Source of the DNA: Streptomyces violaceusniger
GTDB lineage: Bacteria > Actinomycetota > Actinomycetes > Streptomycetales > Streptomycetaceae
Assembly: GCA_005405945.1 (NCBI GenBank)
Contig: BJHW01000001.1
Location: 7,068,001-7,132,000 of the forward strand
Direction of reading: 5' to 3'
DNA length: 64,000 nt
The notes under the pieces were generated by a model, which made no database searches, was not told the DNA's origin, and was given only the letters and a program-made list of their open reading frames with translations. This document shows, piece by piece, positions 26,505 to 35,478 of this stretch (its first letter is position 1; each line of letters begins with the position of its first letter). The position numbers were made by a program, and so were the translations under genes.

Positions 26505-27425
26505 AAGGAGCCTGCGGGCGCGGCCTCGTCGTCCGCCGCGGCCTCGTCGTCCGCCGCGGGCCCGGCGCCCGTACGGTCCGGCTTCGCCGCCCGCGCCTGG
26601 CGCACGGTGCGCTCCTCCCGCCCGGCCGTCATCGGGCTCGCGATCGTGGCCGTTCATGTGGTGGTCGCGCTGCTCGCCCCGCTGCTCACGCCGTACCACC
26701 CCACCACCGGCGACGCCTCGCACGCGCTGCTCGGGCCGAGCGCCGACCACTGGGCGGGCACCGACCAGTACGGGCGCGATGTGCTGACCCGGGTGCTGTA
26801 CGGCGGGCGGTACGCGCTCGGCGTCTCCGTCACCGCCACCCTCATCACCATCGCCCTCGGCGCCGTCCTCGGCTGTGCGGCCGCGCTGCGCGGTGGCTGG
26901 CTGGACGATGTGGTCATGCGGGTCCTGGACGCGGTGCTGTCCATCCCCGCGATCCTCGTCCTGCTGGTGATCGTCACCGCGCTGGGCACCGGGTCGTCGG
27001 TGATCGTGCTGGCCATCGCCGTCGTCTGCGTCCCCCAGGTGGTGCGGGTGGTGCGGGGTGCCGCGCTCGCCGTCGTGCCGCAGGACTACGTCACCGCGGC
27101 GCGGGCCCGGGGCGAGAGTACCTGGGCGATTCTGCGGCGCGAGGTGCTGCCCAACATCAGCGATGTGGTGTGCGTCGAGTTCGCGATGCGGGCGTCGTGG
27201 GTGGTGCTGCTGATCTCCTCGCTGTCGTTCCTCGGCTTCGGCGCGGATCCGCCCACTCCGGACTGGGGGCTGATGGTCTCGGAGAACCGCACCGCGATCA
27301 CCGTGGTGCCGATGGCGAGCCTCGCGCCGATCATCGGCCTGGCCACGATGGTGGTCGGGCTCAACCTCGCGGCCGACGGGCTGTCGAAGGCGTGGGGCGT
27401 GGACCGGATCAGGGAGGGCGTCTGA
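26472..27425 (+). CDS. DppC/OppC-type peptide ABC importer permease
   Basis: A 317-residue permease. A disordered Ala/Ser leader of ~35 residues leads to the family start (SSRPAVIGLAIVAVHVVVALLAPLL), the HWAGTDQYGRDVLTRVLYGGRYALGVSV block and the EAA loop YVTAARARGESTWAILRREVLPN. The segment LSFLGFGADPPTPDWGLMV is diagnostic for DppC. Its ATG overlaps the DppB stop by 4 bp (ATGA). A second equivalent start 21 bp on comes from a tandem duplication. The stop overlaps the start of the ATPase gene. Confidence 0.9.
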   Translation: MSSVEDPMSSVKEPAGAASSSAAASSSAAGPAPVRSGFAARAWRTVRSSRPAVIGLAIVAVHVVVALLAPLLTPYHPTTGDASHALLGPSADHWAGTDQYGRDVLTRVLYGGRYALGVSVTATLITIALGAVLGCAAALRGGWLDDVVMRVLDAVLSIPAILVLLVIVTALGTGSSVIVLAIAVVCVPQVVRVVRGAALAVVPQDYVTAARARGESTWAILRREVLPNISDVVCVEFAMRASWVVLLISSLSFLGFGADPPTPDWGLMVSENRTAITVVPMASLAPIIGLATMVVGLNLAADGLSKAWGVDRIREGV

Positions 27426-29295
27426 TGACCACGTCTCCGAAGGCCCCCATCGTGTCGGTGGACACGCTGTCCGTGGCGTACCGCTCGGGCGGGGACGAGG
27501 TGCCCGTCGTGCGGGAGGTGTCGCTGGAGGTGAGCCCCGGCCGGACGTTGGCCCTGGTCGGCGAGTCCGGCAGCGGCAAGTCGACGGTCGCCGCGACGCT
27601 TCTGGGACATCTGCGGCATGGCTCGCGGATCACGGGTGGGCGCGTTTCGGTGGACGGCAAGGACGTCTTCGCGCTGCCCGCGCGGGAGTTGCGGCGGCTG
27701 CGCGGCGGTACGGTCGCGATGGTCGCGCAGAACGCGGGGCAGGCCCTGACGCCGTCCATGCGGATCGGGCGGCAGATCGCGGAGGCGGGTGGCGAGGTGC
27801 CCGTCACGGACCTGTTGGAGCAGGTGCGGCTGCCGAGCCCGCGCGAGCTCGCCCGGCGCTATCCGCATGAGCTCTCCGGCGGGCAGCAGCAGCGTGTCGC
27901 GATCGCCATGGCGATCGCGGCCCGGCCCAAGGTGCTCGTGCTGGACGAGCCCACCACCGGCCTCGATGTGATCACCCAGCGCGGGGTGCTGGACCTGATC
28001 GGCGCCCTCCGCGAGGAACTCGGCCTCGCGGCCGTCCTGGTCAGCCATGACCTGGGCGTGGTCGCGCGGATGGCCGACGAGGTGTGCGTGCTGAACGCCG
28101 GTCGGGTGGTCGAGACCGCCCCCACCCGGCGGCTCTTCGCCGCCCCCGCCGATCCGTACACCCGCCGGCTGCTGGCCAGCGTCCCGCGCATCGCGGACGC
28201 GGGGCTGGCGGTGGTGGGGGAGGACGGTACGCGCGAGATCCGGCCGAGGGCGGCCTCGGTGGGCGCGGCGGACGTGGCCGACGTGGTCGATGTACGAGAG
28301 GTGACGATCGACTACGGGGCAAGCCGTGCCGTGGACGGGGTCTCCTTCAGCGTGCGGCGCGGTGAGGTGCTGGCGCTGGTGGGGGAGTCGGGGAGCGGTA
28401 AGTCGACGATCGCGTGGTCGCTGGCGGGGTTGCGGGTGCCGTCGGGCGGAACGATGAGGGCGGCGTCTGGGGGCGGGCCGGGTGGCTCGTCGGGTGGCCC
28501 GTCAGGTGACGGGTCCGACGGTCGGTCAGGTGACGGGTCCGGTGGCGGGTCAGGTGACGGCTCCGGTGGCCGATCCGACGGCCCGCCCGGCCGCTCGGGG
28601 TCCGGCGGCGACGGCGACCTGGGCGCCCCGCGAGGCGGCGCCCGCTCGCCCTGCGCCGCACCGTCCAGCTCGTCTTCCAGAACGCCGACACCTCGCTCAA
28701 CCCGCGGCGTTCGGTGGGCGACGCGGTACGGCGGCCGCTGCGCTTCTTCGGTACGGCGAGGTCGCGGGGCGAGGCGGCGTCGCGCGCCCGTCAGCTGATC
28801 GCCGACGTCCGCCTCGACCCCGCCTTCGCCGACCGGCTCCCCGCCCAACTGTCCGGCGGCCAGCGCCAGCGCATCGGCATCGCGCGGGCGCTGGCCGGTG
28901 AGCCCGATCTGCTGATCGCGGACGAGATCACGACGGCGCTGGACGTGTCCGTACAGGCGGATGTGCTGCGCCTGCTGGACGACCTGCGCCGGGAGCGTGA
29001 GCTGGCCTGCCTGTTCATCAGCCACGACCTGGCGGTGGTGCGGGGGATCGCGGACCGGGTGGTGGTGCTGCGGCACGGGGTGGTGGTGGAGGAGGGCCCG
29101 ACGGACGCGGTCTTCGCGGCTCCGGGCCACCCGTACACGAGGGCGCTGATGGCGGCGGCGCTGGAGCCGGATCCGGAGGCGGAGGGGGTGGTGGTCTCGG
29201 CTGAGGTGTGGGCGGACGCGGCGGAGCCGGGCGCCCTTTGGAACGACTTGGGCGGTGGCCACCGAGTGCGCCGCTGGCGGTCGGCGGATGGCTAG
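27425..29295 (+). CDS. Fused DppD-DppF-type dual ATPase for peptide import, frameshifted
   Basis: Two ABC ATPase domains in one chain, ~623 residues. The first has Walker A GESGSGKST near residue 40, LSGGQQQRVAIAMAIA and VLVLDEPTTGLDV, ending with the oligopeptide tail DPYTRRLLASVPR. The second has Walker A GESGSGKSTIAW, then a Gly/Ser-rich insertion, the Q-loop QLVFQNADTSLNPRRSV, LSGGQRQRIGIARAL, LLIADEITTALDVSVQ, and GHPYTRALMAAAL. One base is missing at CCCC 28626-28629: DLGAP should continue ARRRPLALRRTVQLVFQN. The last ~20 residues (GGGHRVRRWRSADG) are encoded by a repeat unit that recurs downstream, so the original C-terminus may have been replaced. Confidence 0.85.
28501..28572 (+). 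repeat. Three 24-bp repeats inside the second ATPase domain
   Basis: GTCAGGTGACGGGTCCGACG and close variants start at 28501, 28525 and 28549, an exact 24-bp period (8 codons). They encode a Ser/Gly/Asp-rich stretch of about 40 residues with its flanks, placed between Walker A and the Q-loop. Confidence 0.8.
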
Positions 29296-29463
29296 CCCCA
29301 CCCCGCCCCTTCCCGAACCGGGGCCCCGCCCCGGCCCCCGCTGGGGCTTCGCCCCAAGAGTTGCCCCCGAGGTATGGCCGTCGGCTGCGCGCCGGTGGCC
29401 GCCGAGTGCGCCGCTGGCGGTCGGCGGATGGCTGGGCCCCACCCCGCCCCTCCCCGAACCGGG
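29255..29463. repeat. Two copies of a ~70-bp direct repeat at the end of the dual ATPase gene
   Basis: The segment at 29255-29325 (from GGTGGCCACCGAGTGCGCCG through CCCGAACCGGGG) recurs at 29393-29463, 138 bp later, with few differences. The first copy encodes the extreme C-terminus and stop of the ATPase; the second is noncoding. A further pair, GGGGCTTCGCCCCAAGAG, occurs at ~29342 and ~29694. Confidence 0.75.
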
Positions 29464-29465
29464 GC

Positions 29466-29719
29466 TTCGCTCCGGTCCCCGCTGGGGCTCCGCCCCGGCT
29501 CCCGTTGGGGCTTCGCTCCGGTCCCCGCTGGGGCTCCGCCCCGGCTCCCGTTGGGGCTTCGCTCCGGTCCCCGTTGGGGCTTCGCTCCGGTCCCCGTTGG
29601 GGCTTCGCTCCGGTCCCCGTTGGGGCTTCGCTCCGGTCCCCGTTGGGGCTTCGCCGCGGCCCTCGCTGGGGCTTCGCTCCGGTCCCCGTTGGGGCTTCGC
29701 CCCAAGAGCTGCCCCCGAG
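29466..29719. repeat. 23-bp tandem repeat array, about 11 units
   Basis: The unit is GGGGCTTCGCTCCGGTCCCC plus GTT. TTCGCTCCGG or a variant recurs at 29466, 29489 (variant), 29512, 29535 (variant), 29558, 29581, 29604, 29627, 29650 (variant), 29673 and 29696, exactly 23 bp apart. Because 23 is not divisible by 3, no frame codes the same peptide each unit. There are no spacers, so it is not a CRISPR array. 29720-30011 holds further GGGGCGGAGCCCC palindromes of the kind scattered in Streptomyces genomes and no gene. Confidence 0.85.
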
Positions 29720-30011
29720 GTGTCGCCGCCCGGCTGCGCGCCGGTGGCCGGGTTGTGTCCACCCGTTCCTCCCACAGCTGCCGCTGGGGCCTCCTCGGTG
29801 GAACGACTGCCCACAACCAGGTCCGACGTCCAGTCCCCCGGGTGTGCCCCCAGCCCTCTGGGCAGTACCACCCAGCCCCTCCGGCGATTGAGGAGCGGGG
29901 TCCAGGGGCGGAGCCCCGGTGGGGGTTTGGGGCGGAGCCCCCAGCTGGGGCCGGGGGCTTGCCCCCGGTTTCGGGAAGGGTCGGGGTGGGGACAGCCCGC
30001 CGCAGGCGCAT

Positions 30012-30046
30012 GCATCACCAGGTAGCAGGCGTATACATCACCAGGT
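30012..30046 (+). promoter_or_regulatory. Direct repeat CATCACCAGGTAG before the CocE-like gene
   Basis: CATCACCAGGTAG occurs at 30012-30024 and again at 30034-30046, two helical turns apart, ending 12 bp before the GTG start next to the ribosome-binding site (GGTAGAGGAGAAGC). Possible operator for the coupled TetR regulator, or a simple duplication. Confidence 0.45.
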
Positions 30047-30057
30047 AGAGGAGAAGC

Positions 30058-32069
30058 GTGAGGTACCGCGAGACCTTCGACCGCAACCTGCTGGTCGAGG
30101 ACGTATGGATCCCCACCCGGGACGGAACGACGCGGCTGCACGCACGCATCTGGCGCCCGGCGGACGCCGAGACCGCCCCCGTCCCCGCCCTGCTCGAATA
30201 CCTTCCGTACCGCAAGAGCGACTGGACCGCCCCGCGCGACGCGCAGCGTCACCCCTGGTACGCCGGGCACGGCTACGCCTCCGTACGGGTCGATCTGCGC
30301 GGCAGCGGAGACTCGGAGGGCGTGATGCTCGACGAGTACACCGCGACCGAGCTCGCCGACGGCGTCGACGTCGTCAACTGGCTCGCACACCAGCCCTGGT
30401 GCACCGGCAAGGTGGGCATGTTCGGGATCTCCTGGGGCGGGTTCAACTCGCTGCAGATCGCCGCCCTCCGCCCCGCTCCGCTGAAGGCGATCGTCACCGT
30501 CTGCTCCACCGACGACCGTTACGACAACGACGTCCACTACACCGGCGGCGCCGTCCTCGGCATCGACATGCTCGCCTGGGCGGGCACGATGCTCGCGTTC
30601 ACCGCCCGCCCCCGCACCCCACCTCCGTCGGCGAGGACCGCTGGCTGCCGATGTGGCGGGAGCGGCTCGACGCGCTCGAGCCGTATCTGCACACCTGGCT
30701 CGCCCACCAGGAGCGGGACGACTACTGGCGGCACGGCAGCGTCTGCGAGGACTACGGCGCGATCGAGGCCGCCGTGCTCGCGGTCGGCGGCTGGGCCGAT
30801 CCGTACCGGGACACCGTGCCGCGCCTGCTGGAACACCTCGACGCGCCCGTACGCGGGCTGATCGGCCCCTGGTCGCACCAGTACCCGGACCGGGGGCTGC
30901 CGCCGGGCCCGGCGATCGGCTTCCTCCAGGAGACCCTGCGCTGGTGGGACCACTGGCTGAAGGACGAGCCGACGGGCGTCATGGACGAGCCGCTGCTCCG
31001 GGCCTGGATCAACGACCCCGTGCCGCCCGCCACGTCGTACGAGACGATGCCCGGCCGCTGGGTCGGCGAGGACACCTGGCCGTCGCCGTCCGTCAGCTGG
31101 GACGCACGCCCGCTCGGCGGTCCGGCCGCGGAGCCGGTGATCGTACGGTCGCCCCTCCACACCGGGCTGGACGCCGGCCGTTTCTTCCCCTTCGGCAACG
31201 CCACCGACCTGCCGCCCGACCAGCGCGAGGAGGACGGCCGCTCGCGCTGCTTCGACTCGGCGCCGCTCACCGAGCGGGTGGAGATCCTGGGCCGCCCCCG
31301 GGTACGGCTGCGGCTGGACAGCGCCACCCCGCGCGCCCATGTCATCGCCCGCGTCTGCGACGTGGCGCCCGACGGCTCGTCCACGCTGGTCACCCGCGGT
31401 GTGCTCAACCTGATGTCCCGGCACGGCCGGGAGAAGGCCGTGGAGTGGGAGCCGGGGACGTACGAGGACGTGGAGTTCGAGCTGAACGCCACGGGGTACG
31501 CCTTCCCGCCCGGCCACCGCGTCCGGGTCGCCGTCTCCGACGCGTACTGGCCATGGGTCTGGCCGCACGGCGAACGCGGCCATCTGACCGTACGGCCCGG
31601 GGAGAGCGCGCTGCTGCTGCCCGTACGGGACCCGGGCGCCGACGCGGGCCGCCCGCCCATCGTCTTCGAGGAGCCCGAACAGGCCCCGCCGCTCCCCGTG
31701 ACCGTCGACGCGCCCGCCGAACCCCGCCCCGAACGCACCGTCACCCATGACGTCGCCACCGGCGAGTGGGTGCTGGACGTGGACCCCAACTACGGCGGCT
31801 CGCGCACGTACCCGGACGGGCTGCGGTACGAGGAGAGCGCCCGCGAGACGTACCGCATCCGCTCCGACGATCCGCTCTCGGCCGTGGCAAGCTCTCGGTG
31901 GACCATCCGGCTGCGGCGCGACGGCTGGGACGCGGAGATCCGCACCGCGACCGAACTGCGCGCCACGGCCGAGGAATTCATCATGGACAGCAGCATCGAG
32001 GCACGGGCGAACGGAGAGACAGTGGCCACGCGCACATGGCACCGCACCACGCCGAGGACGTCCGCGTGA
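30058..32069 (+). CDS. CocE/NonD-type serine hydrolase (X-Pro dipeptidyl-peptidase S15 family), frameshifted
   Basis: A ~670-residue hydrolase of esters or acyl-peptide bonds. The N-terminal alpha/beta-hydrolase domain starts at VWIPTRDGTTRLHARIWRP, with YRKSDWTAPRD and DLRGSGDSEG. The nucleophile elbow is FGISWGG, and a jelly-roll C-terminal domain follows (VRLRLDSATPRAHVIARVCDVAPDG). GPWSHQYP probably supplies the catalytic His. One base is missing in C5 at 30609-30613; FTARP should continue PHPTSVGEDRWLPMW. GTG 30058 has GAGGAG upstream. Its stop overlaps the TetR start (GTGA), forming an operon. The substrate is unknown: cocaine esterase, glutaryl acylase and peptidase relatives all share this form. 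Confidence 0.85.
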
Positions 32070-32703
32070 CGTCCCGTTCCGAACGCCGCCCGCCGCGCCG
32101 CGCCGTTGACGCCTCGCGGCGCACCCGGCAGCCCACCGAGGTGCGCCGCCGGCTGATCGTGGAGGCCGCGGTGCCGCTCATCGCCGAACGCGGCACCAAA
32201 GCGGTGGGGGTGCGCGAGGTGGCGGCCGCGGCCGGGTGTCGGTCGGCACGGTCACGTACCACTTCGAGAGCGTGCAGGAAGTCCTCTCCGAGGCGATGGT
32301 GCTCCACATAGAGCGCTACTACGCCGCGCTGAGCGACGCTGCCGGGCAGGCCACCAGCGGCGCGGAGGGGCTGCGGCTGCTCATCGACGCGCTCTTCACG
32401 GAGGACACGGACCGGCACTGGCGGATGTGGTTCGACTACTGGAACGCGGGCGAGCGGGACCAGACCTTCGCCCGTGGCCAGGCCGAGCGCTACGAGAACT
32501 GGCACGGCGAGATCCGGGTCCTGGTCGAACGGGGCCGGGACGAGGGCGACTTCGTATGCGACGACCCGGCCGACTTCGCCCTCCGCTTCTCCGCCCTGGC
32601 CGACGGCCTCGCCCTGCGCCGCCTCCGCCAGGTCCCGGCCCTGAGCGTGGCCGACGCCCGCCGCCACCTGCGGCGCTTCGTGGACGCGGAGCTGGGCGGC
32701 TGA
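32066..32703 (+). CDS. TetR-family regulator coupled to the CocE-like hydrolase, frameshifted
   Basis: A ~212-residue regulator. The helix-turn-helix is RRRLIVEAAVPLIAERGTKAVGVREVAAAAG-VSVGTVTYHFESVQEVL, interrupted by a missing G in GGG 32234-32236, so the uncorrected frame reads CRSARS after AAG. The C-terminal part (ERYYAALSDAAGQ...WFDYWNAGERDQTFARGQAERYENW) is a TetR_C-type ligand domain. The GTG start overlaps the hydrolase stop by 4 bp, so it likely controls that gene. A strong bidirectional terminator follows. Confidence 0.85.
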
Positions 32704-32714
32704 GCGGAAGCCGC

Positions 32715-32756
32715 CCCGTTCCTCCCGGTACCGGTACCTGTACCGGGAGGAACGGG
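32715..32756. terminator. Perfect 17-bp bidirectional terminator hairpin
   Basis: CCCGTTCCTCCCGGTAC (32715-32731) and GTACCGGGAGGAACGGG (32740-32756) with an 8-nt loop, between converging TetR and the sigma-partner gene. Confidence 0.85.
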
Positions 32757-32778
32757 AACAAGGCGTCTCAGTGTGGGA

Positions 32779-33276
32779 TCAGCCGGCGCAGAGGGTCACC
32801 TTGACCGTGTCGCCGGTGTCCACGGTCTGCGGGCTGTGGGGGCTGACCCCGATCACCGAGCCCGGCTTGCACGTGCCGGTCGCCGCCTTGGCGTACTCGC
32901 CCTTGACCCGCATCTTGAGGAACTGCACCCGGACCGACTCCTGGTCCCAGCCGCCCATGTCGATGGGAAGGGTGGCGCCGTCGTCGAACGTGTAGAGCAG
33001 GGTGGTGTCGCGGCCGGTGCTGTCGGCCGCGGGCTTCGAGGTGTCCGAACCGCTGTTGATCGAGGCCAGGGCGGTGCCGCCACCGGCCACGATGAGGGCC
33101 GTGGCGATACCGGCGATGGCCGTGGCCCGCTTGCGACGGGCTCTGCGGACGATGCCGGCCGTGTCGAAGTCCGGCGCCTCGGCGGCGTTCACGAAATCAT
33201 TCATGGCGTTCACCAATTCCTCTTCGAAGGGTGCGTAACCCGCGCAGCCGGGAGGCCGCGACTCGGGTGAAGTCAT
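32779..33276 (-). CDS. Membrane protein paired with an ECF sigma factor, PASTA-like C-terminus
   Basis: A 165-residue protein. A cytosolic N-terminus (FEEELVNAMNDFVNAAEAPDFDTAGIVRRARRKR) precedes one transmembrane helix (ATAIAGIATALIVAGGGTALA). The extracytoplasmic part ends GTCKPGSVIGVSPHSPQTVDTGDTVKVTLCAG, which resembles a PASTA domain closed by a Cys-Cys pair. Its start overlaps the sigma factor stop (ATGA), the classic sigma/anti-sigma arrangement. The anti-sigma role is inferred from order and topology only. It would sense an envelope signal, perhaps cell-wall material if the PASTA call is right. Confidence 0.75.
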   Translation of the reverse strand: MTSPESRPPGCAGYAPFEEELVNAMNDFVNAAEAPDFDTAGIVRRARRKRATAIAGIATALIVAGGGTALASINSGSDTSKPAADSTGRDTTLLYTFDDGATLPIDMGGWDQESVRVQFLKMRVKGEYAKAATGTCKPGSVIGVSPHSPQTVDTGDTVKVTLCAG

Positions 33277-33848
33277 CGGGTTCCTTCCGTGGGCTGCCGT
33301 GGTGAAGGGCCGGAGAGTGCGGGGAACTGGCTTCTGAGCTTTTCCATCCCACGGGCGAGCTGGGATCGCACGGTGCTCGGTGAGATTCTCAGGTCGGCCG
33401 CGATCTCGGCGTCGGACAGGTCGTGGAAGTACCGCAGTACCACGACCGTGCGCATGCGCATCGGCAGCCGCTGAAGGGCGCGGACCAACTGGTCCCTGCT
33501 GTCGATACGCCCGTACTCGTCCCCGGGCGCCGCCCGCTCGCCGCCGCCGCTGTCCTGGTGCGGAACCATACGGCGGAACCTCCGCCACCGGTCGTTGGCC
33601 AGGTTCACCATGATCCGCCGGACGTACGCGTCCGGAGCATCCTTGGCGGCGATCGTGCGCCACTTGCGGCAGGCCCGCTCCAGGGTCTCCTGGACCAGGT
33701 CCTCCGCCGCCTCGCGGTTGCCCGTCAAAACGAGGGCGCCGCGGAACAACGCGGCCGACCGCGTCGCGACAAAGCCCGGGAAATCGATCTGCGCCGAACC
33801 GGCCTCGTCGAGGCCTGCCCGTAACGTCCACTCGGTTGCCAGATCCAC
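33273..33848 (-). CDS. SigE-family ECF RNA polymerase sigma factor
   Basis: A 191-residue sigma factor with both core regions: region 2 (FPGFVATRSAALFRGALVLTGNREAAEDLVQETLERACRKW) and region 4 (LPMRMRTVVVLRYFHDLSDAEIAADLRISPSTVRSQLARGMEKLR). The start is taken at GTG 33848, preceded by GGGAGG on the minus strand; the longer frame adds a basic stretch. It is coupled to the membrane partner by ATGA. Probably autoregulated; the 195 bp upstream hold no promoter I can identify. Confidence 0.92.
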   Translation of the reverse strand: MDLATEWTLRAGLDEAGSAQIDFPGFVATRSAALFRGALVLTGNREAAEDLVQETLERACRKWRTIAAKDAPDAYVRRIMVNLANDRWRRFRRMVPHQDSGGGERAAPGDEYGRIDSRDQLVRALQRLPMRMRTVVVLRYFHDLSDAEIAADLRISPSTVRSQLARGMEKLRSQFPALSGPSPRQPTEGTR

Positions 33849-34043
33849 ACGCTCCTCCCTTCCTGTCACCCCTCCTCGACGGAGAGGCCCGCGCATGTGC
33901 TGCACGGGCGCGGTGAGAGCTGGGTCACAGAGGGAGGGCCGGCAGCCCCGCCGCGCAATGACGCGATGGCCGGGGCCCGCGCCGTCGTCTGGCCCTCACG
34001 CTCTACGCGACGCCGCGCGTCGAGTGGTTGTTGCAGGCTGACG

Positions 34044-34420
34044 TCACGGACCGCCGTGGGCACCGGTGTCGATGACGCAGAAGCGGTTGCCGTCGGGGTC
34101 CGCGAGCACGACGAAGTCGGCGTCGTCGGGGTAGAGGTCCCAGTCGACGCGCCGGGCGCCCAGGGACACCAGGCGCTCGACCTCCGCGGCCTGATCGGCG
34201 GCGTCACCGGCGTACAGGTCCAGATGAATCCGCGGATGCTCCTGGACCGGCGTCTCGCTGCGGCCGAGCGACAACTGCACCCCGGGCCCGTCCGCCGGGG
34301 TCAGCACGACCCAGTCGGCTTCCATCTCCTCGCGGGGGCGTAGCCCAGGGCCTCCGTCCAGAAGGCGGCCGCGCGCGGCACGTCCTCGACACCCAGCACA
34401 ACCGATCCGATGCTCAGCAT
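34044..34420 (-). CDS. VOC-family (glyoxalase/bleomycin-resistance fold) protein, frameshifted
   Basis: A ~125-residue single VOC chain made of two beta-alpha-beta-beta-beta units (SIGSVVLGVEDVPRAAAFWTEALGY, then DFVVLADPDGNRFCVID). One G is missing in G5 at 34334-34338 of the plus strand: ALGYAP should continue REEMEADWVVLTPADG. The substrate is unknown. It is followed upstream by a GNAT in the same direction. Confidence 0.8.
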
Positions 34421-34473
34421 GCGGTCAATGCTCCCCAGGAGTGACCCGGCGAAGGGCGCGACCCGCCGGGTCG

Positions 34474-34980
34474 TCAGGGCGTGGTGGGGCAGTCGTCCCG
34501 GGTCAGGGCGTAGACGACGCAGGGGCGGTCGAGGACGGTGTCCTCGCGCAGCGGGGTGAACCCGAGGCGACGGGCGACGGCCACCGAGGCGTCGTTGCCG
34601 TGGTGGATCATGGCGGTGATCTGCTTGAGCCCCAGAGGGCCGAAGCCCCACCGCAGAACGGCTCGGGCTGCCTCCATGGCGTAGCCCCGGCCCCAGTGCG
34701 CGCGGGCGAAGGTCCAGCCGATCTCGGTTTCGCCGAACTCCTCCCACCAGTTCAGGCCGCTGCGGCCGATGGTTTCGCCGGTGCTCCTCAGCTCGACCGC
34801 GCACAGCCCGTGGCCGCGCTGGGCCCACTGCTGCTGGATGGCCCCCAGACGCGCCGCCGCCTGCTCACGGGTGTAGCTGCCCACGAACCGGTTGACTTCG
34901 TCGTCCGCGTGCAGACGCACCCACCAGTCGGTGTCGGCGTCGGTGAGCGGGCGCAGCCGAAGGCGTTCCGTCTCGATCAT
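34474..34980 (-). CDS. GNAT acetyltransferase (RimJ/RimL type)
   Basis: A 168-residue N-acetyltransferase. The start is the family signature IETERLRLRPLTDADTDWW. The acetyl-CoA loop region is GYAMEAARAVLRWGF, and NDASVAVARRLGFTPL is typical of RimJ-like enzymes. It is divergent from a VOC gene with 113 bp between starts. The target is not predictable from sequence. Confidence 0.9.
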   Translation of the reverse strand: MIETERLRLRPLTDADTDWWVRLHADDEVNRFVGSYTREQAAARLGAIQQQWAQRGHGLCAVELRSTGETIGRSGLNWWEEFGETEIGWTFARAHWGRGYAMEAARAVLRWGFGPLGLKQITAMIHHGNDASVAVARRLGFTPLREDTVLDRPCVVYALTRDDCPTTP

Positions 34981-35093
34981 CGCCGTCCAGTCCCTTCTGC
35001 TGACGGACGTCCATCCTCCCGTACACCCGAGCTAGGGTGTGACGCCGACGAGAGCGAACTCGCCGCCCTCTGGCGGCTGTCACCGGAGTTGCC

Positions 35094-35471
35094 ATGCCCC
35101 TGCAGATGAAGCTGACGGCGGTCACGCTGGACTGCTCCGATCCCGAGGCGCTGGCCGCGTTCTATCGGCAGGCCACCGGGCTTGAGCCGCACCCGGCGAG
35201 CAATCGGGACTTCGCCGCCCTCGCCCGCCGGGGCGGTGTCGTCATCGGCTTCCAGCGGGTGGACGACTACCAGCCTCCGCGCTGGCCCGCCCAGAGCGTG
35301 CCGCAGCAGGTCCACCTCGACTTCGAGGTGGACGATCTCGACGAGGCCGAGACACTGCTGCTGCGGCTGGGCGCGGCGAAGCCGGAGGATCAGCCGGGCG
35401 GGGGCAGGTGGCGGGTCTTCACCGATCCGGCCGGGCACCCCTTCTGTCTGACCGTCCGGGGAGCCGGCTGA
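35094..35471 (+). CDS. VOC-family protein
   Basis: A 125-residue VOC-fold protein (TAVTLDCSDPEALAAFYRQATGLEPH, PQQVHLDFEVDDLDEAETLLLRLGA, RVFTDPAGHPFCLTV) of the glyoxalase-like subgroup common in actinobacteria. GGAG precedes the ATG at 35094; an ATG four codons later is an alternative. Its stop is 7 bp from the end of the converging deacylase gene. Function unknown. Confidence 0.88.
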   Translation: MPLQMKLTAVTLDCSDPEALAAFYRQATGLEPHPASNRDFAALARRGGVVIGFQRVDDYQPPRWPAQSVPQQVHLDFEVDDLDEAETLLLRLGAAKPEDQPGGGRWRVFTDPAGHPFCLTVRGAG

Positions 35472-35478
35472 ACCGGTT

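Noticed and set aside
29466..29719. CRISPR array
   Set aside because: Units abut with no spacers, period 23 bp, and no cas genes are nearby.
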